A DNA stretch of 64,000 nt from NCBI GenBank assembly GCA_040753915.1, contig JBFMDN010000019.1, positions 1-64,000 on the forward strand, read 5' to 3'. Source of the DNA: JBFMDN01 sp040753915 (GTDB lineage Bacteria > Desulfobacterota > Desulfomonilia > Desulfomonilales > Desulfomonilaceae). Positions 59,920-64,000 of the stretch are shown one piece after another; the first letter of the stretch is position 1, and each line of letters opens with the position of its first letter. Under the pieces are notes generated by a model that was not told where the DNA came from, searched no databases, and worked only from the letters and a program-made list of their open reading frames with translations. The position numbers and the translations under genes were made by a program.

Positions 59920-60567
59920 GTGGAGGTTCATCTGAAGCGTCCAAAAGGAAAGATCATTCTCGGCAGGCACGGACAAACGGTGTACAATCGTGACGGGTTC
60001 ATTATGGGACACACCGATTCCCTGCTCCTGCCGGACTCGATACCGCGCGTTCGGTTGTTGGCTTCGATGCTGGTCGAAGAGCGCGTCTCCTCCATTTATT
60101 CCAGTACGCTAGGACGGGCCGCTCTCACTGCGGCTATCTGTTCGGAAGTTCTCCGAGCCCCACTGAACTTCAGATCGGAGATGCGTGAGCTTTCCTGCGG
60201 TAGGTGGGAAGGCCGACTGCGGCGGGAAGTAGCAGGGGATTCCCCGCTCCTGAGAAACACCTGGGAGGACTCGCCGCCGAAAGGGGAAAGCTACCGTGAC
60301 GGCGAAAATCGGGTTTCGCCGTTTCTCGAACACTTGCTCGATTGCCTGGCTCCAGACGAAACAGCACTACTCGTAGGCCATGCAGGAATAAATCGAGCGA
60401 TTCTCAGGCTGTTACTGGAATTGGAGCCAGCACAGGCAATCAGCATCCGATGTCCCCACGAAATGATCTATGTCATCGGAAACACGGGACCGGTTCGTCA
60501 CAAATATAGCACAGGTGAAGAGGGCGAGGGACTGATCCACGAGTGCTACGCCCATTCAGTGCGCTGA
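59920..60567 (+). CDS. Histidine phosphatase (phosphoglycerate-mutase-like)
   Basis: The 215-residue product has the catalytic motif IILGRHGQTVYNRDGFIMGH (near residue 12), IYSSTLGRAALTAAI, MRELSCGRWEG with the acid/base Glu, and the second histidine in LLVGHAGINRAILRLLL. Candidates include cofactor-dependent phosphoglycerate mutase-like, CobC-like or sugar-phosphate phosphatase; no neighbour decides. GTG 59920 is the longest start. GGAGG at 59922-59926 would better serve a CTG or other start near 59932, so the first four residues are uncertain. Confidence 0.88.
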   Translation: MEVHLKRPKGKIILGRHGQTVYNRDGFIMGHTDSLLLPDSIPRVRLLASMLVEERVSSIYSSTLGRAALTAAICSEVLRAPLNFRSEMRELSCGRWEGRLRREVAGDSPLLRNTWEDSPPKGESYRDGENRVSPFLEHLLDCLAPDETALLVGHAGINRAILRLLLELEPAQAISIRCPHEMIYVIGNTGPVRHKYSTGEEGEGLIHECYAHSVR

Positions 60568-60625
60568 TACCATCTCTCCACCAAGTGGTCCGTTTCCTAA
60601 ATACGGTCACGTAATCTGCCACGAC

Positions 60626-60676
60626 GTAGGGGCACCCCTTGTGGGTGCCCAGGGCGGGCACGAGGCCCGCCCCTAC
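60626..60676. repeat. Dispersed double-hairpin palindrome
   Basis: GTAGGGGC (60626-60633) and GCCCCTAC (60669-60676) enclose two GC-rich hairpins (GGGCACCC-CTTGT-GGGTGCCC and GGGCGGGC-ACGAG-GCCCGCCC). This is a common interspersed repeat type in bacterial genomes and may help terminate the histidine phosphatase transcript. Confidence 0.75.
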
Positions 60677-60776
60677 AGTGCCAACGAAGCGCTCACCACT
60701 TACACCGCGGTGCAAGTACAGTACCGCATTTGTGCCGTCGACCACTAAGGCAAAGTACAGAATTTCATGATTAAGG

Positions 60777-61691
60777 TCACGGATTCTGAACCGACAACCC
60801 CTCCTGACCTCTTGCTTCCCTGCATCCCCCCAACATGAGCACCGGCGCACCTGGAACCTCCATGGGAAGAGGAGAAGCAAAGGGAACGTATCGCTTCACG
60901 AGTTTGGACGATCTCGCGCTGACGATCACGTTCCAGCCCAGTCGGTTGTACGGAAACGTCCGCCCCAGAGTCTTGTCAAGCCAACTCAACGCATCAAGCC
61001 TCAAGAATTGTCTCTTCGACCCGGCAGGAGCAGGCAACTTATACGGAACGAGATAGACGGACCTCCAGCGCTCCGTCTGAAGTCCGGCTCTGTGCAGCTT
61101 CTTCCTGAGAGCCATGGGAGTATAGAATCTCAGGTGAGTCTCATCCCAGCCGCACCAATCTTTCTCGCCCCGCACGTGGCGTCTGTACGTGCCTTGAAGC
61201 AAGTAATTCAGGGAAAGGGAATTCTGGGTGCTCAGCACGAGAAGCCCTCCGGGCGCTAACGAGTCCTCTGCTGCTTCCAAGAGGGCCTGATCGTCGGGAA
61301 CGTGCTCGATGACGTCCTTCATGAGAACAACGTCAAACTTTGGTCTGAGCTTGAGCACGGGGAATTCGTCGCTGCGGATAAACGTGCACTGTCTCTCGAC
61401 TCCTTCCAGGTTGGCAAGATTTCGGGCGATCGAGAGAGCCGTGTCCAGAGCATCTACACAGACCACTTCCAGAGCGCCCTGCTTCGCGGCGTGCACAGTG
61501 AACAAGCCTCCACCGCATCCGTAGTCAAGAAAACGCTTTCCGGATAGATCTCCGAGAAGCTCCTTCACAAAGGCGTTCTTTACCCGGCTATATGTCTTGC
61601 CTTGCTGCTCCAGGTACGCACCGAGGGCCGCGTCAGCGTCCTCGGACCTGATCCAGTGAGTTCTTGAATACTGTTTCCTCTCAGATTTCAT
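60777..61691 (-). CDS. Class I SAM-dependent methyltransferase
   Basis: The 304-residue product has the SAM-binding motif I FLDYGCGGGLFTVHAAKQGA (about residues 54-73), an acidic strand-2 end (VVCVDALD), and VVLMKDVIEHVPDDQALL, APGGLLVLSTQN as later motifs. It resembles UbiG-type small-molecule methyltransferases. The following region (HLRFYTPMALRKKLHRAGLQ) is also typical of methyltransferases in polysaccharide clusters. The adjacent glycosyltransferase gene (33 bp upstream, same strand) supports a role in glycan or surface polymer modification; the substrate is unknown. Confidence 0.88.
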   Translation of the reverse strand: MKSERKQYSRTHWIRSEDADAALGAYLEQQGKTYSRVKNAFVKELLGDLSGKRFLDYGCGGGLFTVHAAKQGALEVVCVDALDTALSIARNLANLEGVERQCTFIRSDEFPVLKLRPKFDVVLMKDVIEHVPDDQALLEAAEDSLAPGGLLVLSTQNSLSLNYLLQGTYRRHVRGEKDWCGWDETHLRFYTPMALRKKLHRAGLQTERWRSVYLVPYKLPAPAGSKRQFLRLDALSWLDKTLGRTFPYNRLGWNVIVSARSSKLVKRYVPFASPLPMEVPGAPVLMLGGCREARGQEGLSVQNP

Positions 61692-61724
61692 ATGCCGACG
61701 ATCACAATGGCAGGGAAGCCACGG

Positions 61725-62909
61725 TCACCAGAAATGGAGAAAATGTCGATAGACCTGCTCCCATGCTTTCCTTTCTTCTTCCGGGGAGAAATCTCCCATT
61801 CTCTGTCTCGCGTGTCTGCCCAGGGACTCGCCCAGGGATCCGTCGGACAGGATTCGCTCCATGGCATCCGCCAGAGCGTCCGAGTCTCCCCAGGGAACCA
61901 GGAGGCCCGACACCCCGTTTTCTATAAGCACTTCCGCTGCGCCGGTCCTGGTAGCAACACAAGGGACACCTGTTGCCATGGCTTCCATGAGAATGTTTGG
62001 ACATCCTTCCGTGACCGATGGCAGCACAAAGAGATCCAGAGACCTGAGCCACGCAGGAATATCCTCGTGGGCAATGAAATTCCTCAAATTGATGATGTCC
62101 TCGGATCCGGTACGCTCCACCATCGTGCGATATGTGCTTCTCTCCGATTCTCGGACGACTCCCACAAGCTCAAGAACCACTTTGTGGCGTTTGGCCACCG
62201 AAGACGCGGCCTTGAAGAGATATGGTAACCCCTTGGCGTACTTGAAAATGCCCGCGCATCCGATGCGGAATTGACTGTGGTCTGGCCTCGGCGTCCACTC
62301 TTCAGCGGAACGCTGGACCGAATTGTATATTATGCGCGCCTTATGTTCAATCGGCGTCAAAGCATGGGCCATCTCGATGAGGTCCGCGCTCAGCCCCACT
62401 ATCATATCAGCGTTCTCCAGACCGCTCCGGCAAACGGCAACCTTTTCGGGGCTGAAGATGTACCGCTTGATATCGTTTCCCACGACCGTGGCCACAGATG
62501 GCACTCCCATGCGCCGGGCCAGCATGCCCACCACAAACCCTACGGGATAGAGAAAGAACGAATGAAACAGGTCGAATCCCACCTCGGAATGCAGTTTTTC
62601 CAGTGATTGGTACATCATTTGAAGGGTGAGCGTGTGGGGGCAATCCCACAACTCCCTGTGTACGTCCGACAGTCGCTCTTTGCCCACTGCTATTCGATGC
62701 ACCGTGATATCGTCTTGCACCCGGGTGGCCCGATTGTCATCGAGAAGGACCACTTCTTCGGGCTCAATCGCGAAATGAGCGACGTGCACCTCCAGCCCAA
62801 GGTCCCGCAGGTGACAGGCTACGTTGTTCGCGGTCCTAGCCAGACCGCCCCACTGTTCGGGCGGGAATTCCGGTGACACGAGGCATGTCCTTTTCGAGAT
62901 CCGTTTCAT
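61725..62909 (-). CDS. Glycosyltransferase family 4 protein
   Basis: The product of about 394 residues has the GT-B fold pattern. The N-terminal domain has CLVSPEFPPEQWGGLARTANNVACHL, and the C-terminal nucleotide-sugar domain has IGCAGIFKYAKGLPYLFKAA and VTEGCPNILMEAMATGVPCVATRTGAAEVL with the E-x7-E signature. It probably transfers a sugar from a nucleotide-sugar donor in polysaccharide or lipopolysaccharide synthesis. Start choice is between Met codons at 62927, 62915 and 62909, none with a strong ribosome site; I use 62909. The frame opens at 62987. Confidence 0.88.
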   Translation of the reverse strand: MKRISKRTCLVSPEFPPEQWGGLARTANNVACHLRDLGLEVHVAHFAIEPEEVVLLDDNRATRVQDDITVHRIAVGKERLSDVHRELWDCPHTLTLQMMYQSLEKLHSEVGFDLFHSFFLYPVGFVVGMLARRMGVPSVATVVGNDIKRYIFSPEKVAVCRSGLENADMIVGLSADLIEMAHALTPIEHKARIIYNSVQRSAEEWTPRPDHSQFRIGCAGIFKYAKGLPYLFKAASSVAKRHKVVLELVGVVRESERSTYRTMVERTGSEDIINLRNFIAHEDIPAWLRSLDLFVLPSVTEGCPNILMEAMATGVPCVATRTGAAEVLIENGVSGLLVPWGDSDALADAMERILSDGSLGESLGRHARQRMGDFSPEEERKAWEQVYRHFLHFW

Positions 62910-63102
62910 GTTCATCTGCCATTGCATATTTATACTAATTCTACTATCTGCGGGATCAAGTTCGAACACAAGTACCGCAAAATTCAATTCTGCGAAACCG
63001 CTTAATTTTCCAAGAATCCGGAATTCATGGCTGCGGGAAAGGTAGACTCGGGAGCGCTATGTGCTGCACAATGAGTAACTTTCATTACCCGGGGGAGGCT
63101 CC

Positions 63103-64000
63103 GTGCGCGTCGCGATTGTTTTTCACAAGAATCCCTGCGCCCATCCCGTGGGCATAGACTTGGTCCGGCTTCGGGCAATTGCACAGGGTTTGATAAAGCG
63201 CGGCGTGGAGACAGAGATCGTTTCTCCTGTTGAGCGCGACCGAGTCCTGGACGGCTCCATTCCGGTACGACCTTTGCCAGCTCTCCGGGAGCCGGCGCGG
63301 TATGATCTGGTGAAGACCTCTTATCACGATTCCATCATGCTGGTGGAAGACTTCGCGGGACCTATAGTCTCACGCATTGTTCGGGTTGTGGATGAGCGCC
63401 TGCCGAAACGGGACGAGCAGGTTCGCAAGAAACTATTACGCTGCCAGAGCCTGATCCGATCCCGGTCCTCAGCCGTCGTGCTCAACAACGAAGAGAACAG
63501 GGAACGGTGGCATAAAATGTATGGGGACTCGCAGCTCACTCGAATAATCCCTACGGGATGTCCGGCTGTTCTCCCCGACGCTGGAGGGAACCCCTATCCC
63601 CCGGGTCCCCCCCCGATCCTATTCCTTGGGAGCGTGGCAGCTCCCAGAATGGTACACATGCTCAACGCGGCCGCCCGTCAATTGAGAGGATCCGCGACGG
63701 TTCACCTGGTGGGTCGGAATAAAGCGCAGATGTACGGCGGAGACCGTGACTGCATGCTTGATCCGCTCATAATGGACCACGGAGAGAAAGTAGAAGACGA
63801 GGTGTGGCCATTCATCATGCACGCAGCAGTGGGGCTCGCTCTCGCCACAGGCACCGATCCTTTCGACAACGATGTATCCAAGATTTTCAGCTACTTGCGG
63901 GGGGGGCTGCCGGTCGTGTCGGAACATCCTATAGTCAACAACTGGCTTGTCGACCAAACCAGAATGGGCAGGGTGTTCGGCCACGGGATGATTACCGAGC
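63103..64000 (+). CDS. Glycosyltransferase-like protein, 3' end beyond window
   Basis: The frame starts at GTG 63103, with a strong GGGGGAGG four bases upstream, and is open for 299 codons to the window end. It begins VRVAIVFHKNPCAHPVGIDLVRLRAIAQGL, a GT-B N-terminal Rossmann pattern. It continues with ILFLGSVAAPRMVHMLNAAA, TVHLVGRNK and a C-terminal DPFDNDVSKIFSYLRGGLPVVSEHP, like the donor-binding part of family 4/1 enzymes. It is divergent from the GT4 gene and probably belongs to the same glycan locus. The start of translation is well supported; the family assignment is moderate. Confidence 0.78.
   Translation, partial: MRVAIVFHKNPCAHPVGIDLVRLRAIAQGLIKRGVETEIVSPVERDRVLDGSIPVRPLPALREPARYDLVKTSYHDSIMLVEDFAGPIVSRIVRVVDERLPKRDEQVRKKLLRCQSLIRSRSSAVVLNNEENRERWHKMYGDSQLTRIIPTGCPAVLPDAGGNPYPPGPPPILFLGSVAAPRMVHMLNAAARQLRGSATVHLVGRNKAQMYGGDRDCMLDPLIMDHGEKVEDEVWPFIMHAAVGLALATGTDPFDNDVSKIFSYLRGGLPVVSEHPIVNNWLVDQTRMGRVFGHGMITE

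Overview
The window reads as chromosome from a moderately GC-rich, Gram-negative, sulfate-reducing deltaproteobacterium (Desulfobacterota; a Desulfomonile- or Syntrophobacter-like lineage is my inference, not shown by a marker gene). The strongest evidence is a complete aprB-aprA-qmoA-qmoB-qmoC block (12.9-20.2 kb, minus strand). This is the APS reductase and its membrane quinone-interacting complex, and it is diagnostic for dissimilatory sulfate reduction. Lnt, an M99 and an L,D-transpeptidase-like muropeptide enzyme, a BamD-like lipoprotein, a PagL-like protein and many signal peptides point to a two-membrane envelope.

Layout. 0-12 kb: a tandem repeat array, a BamD-like lipoprotein, RqcH, a DUF362-ferredoxin, then panC-panD. 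These two genes sit behind a leader that I read as a tandem 'pan' RNA motif plus an intrinsic terminator. Next comes a minus-strand peptidoglycan-trimming operon that pairs a Csd6-like and a Csd4-like enzyme, then purB. 12-20 kb: a small ORF, a mobile repeat and the apr-qmo block. 20-29 kb: a SEC-C/TPR protein, a YkgJ-type cysteine-cluster protein and a HEAT-repeat protein with an in-frame TGA at codon 54. Facing these on the minus strand are envelope and housekeeping genes (PagL-like, SixA-like, RsmI, AI-2E-family transporter, MazG). 29-34 kb: phoH, pgpH and ybeY, followed by an element with 28-bp inverted repeats. 34-42 kb: a zinc-ribbon protein, a thiolase, a response regulator, alpha-glucan phosphorylase and a TPR/PilZ-like/kinase fusion.

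42.8-56 kb is the most striking region. A two-component system whose sensor carries a periplasmic c-type heme motif is divergent from a long plus-strand respiratory cluster. That cluster encodes an octaheme cytochrome of the hydroxylamine oxidoreductase (HAO) family, a tetraheme cytochrome, a Tat-exported 4Fe-4S protein, an NrfD-type quinol-interacting membrane protein and a HEAT protein. It continues with a tetraheme NapM-like cytochrome, NapA, NapD, NapG and NapH. No NapB, NapC, NrfA or NrfH is present. Together the genes look like a periplasmic nitrate-to-nitrite-to-ammonium pathway in which the HAO-like protein could replace NrfA. That reading is inference.

56-64 kb: an ankyrin gene remnant, corC-lnt, pgpA, a histidine phosphatase, then a surface-polysaccharide-like group (methyltransferase, two glycosyltransferases). 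The last gene runs off the window end. Several dispersed repeat families are interspersed. They include three copies of a ~126-bp inverted-repeat element, each placed at the 3' end of a plus-strand gene; one copy supplies the last codons and stop of lnt. I saw no rRNA, tRNA, CRISPR array, full insertion sequence or prophage.
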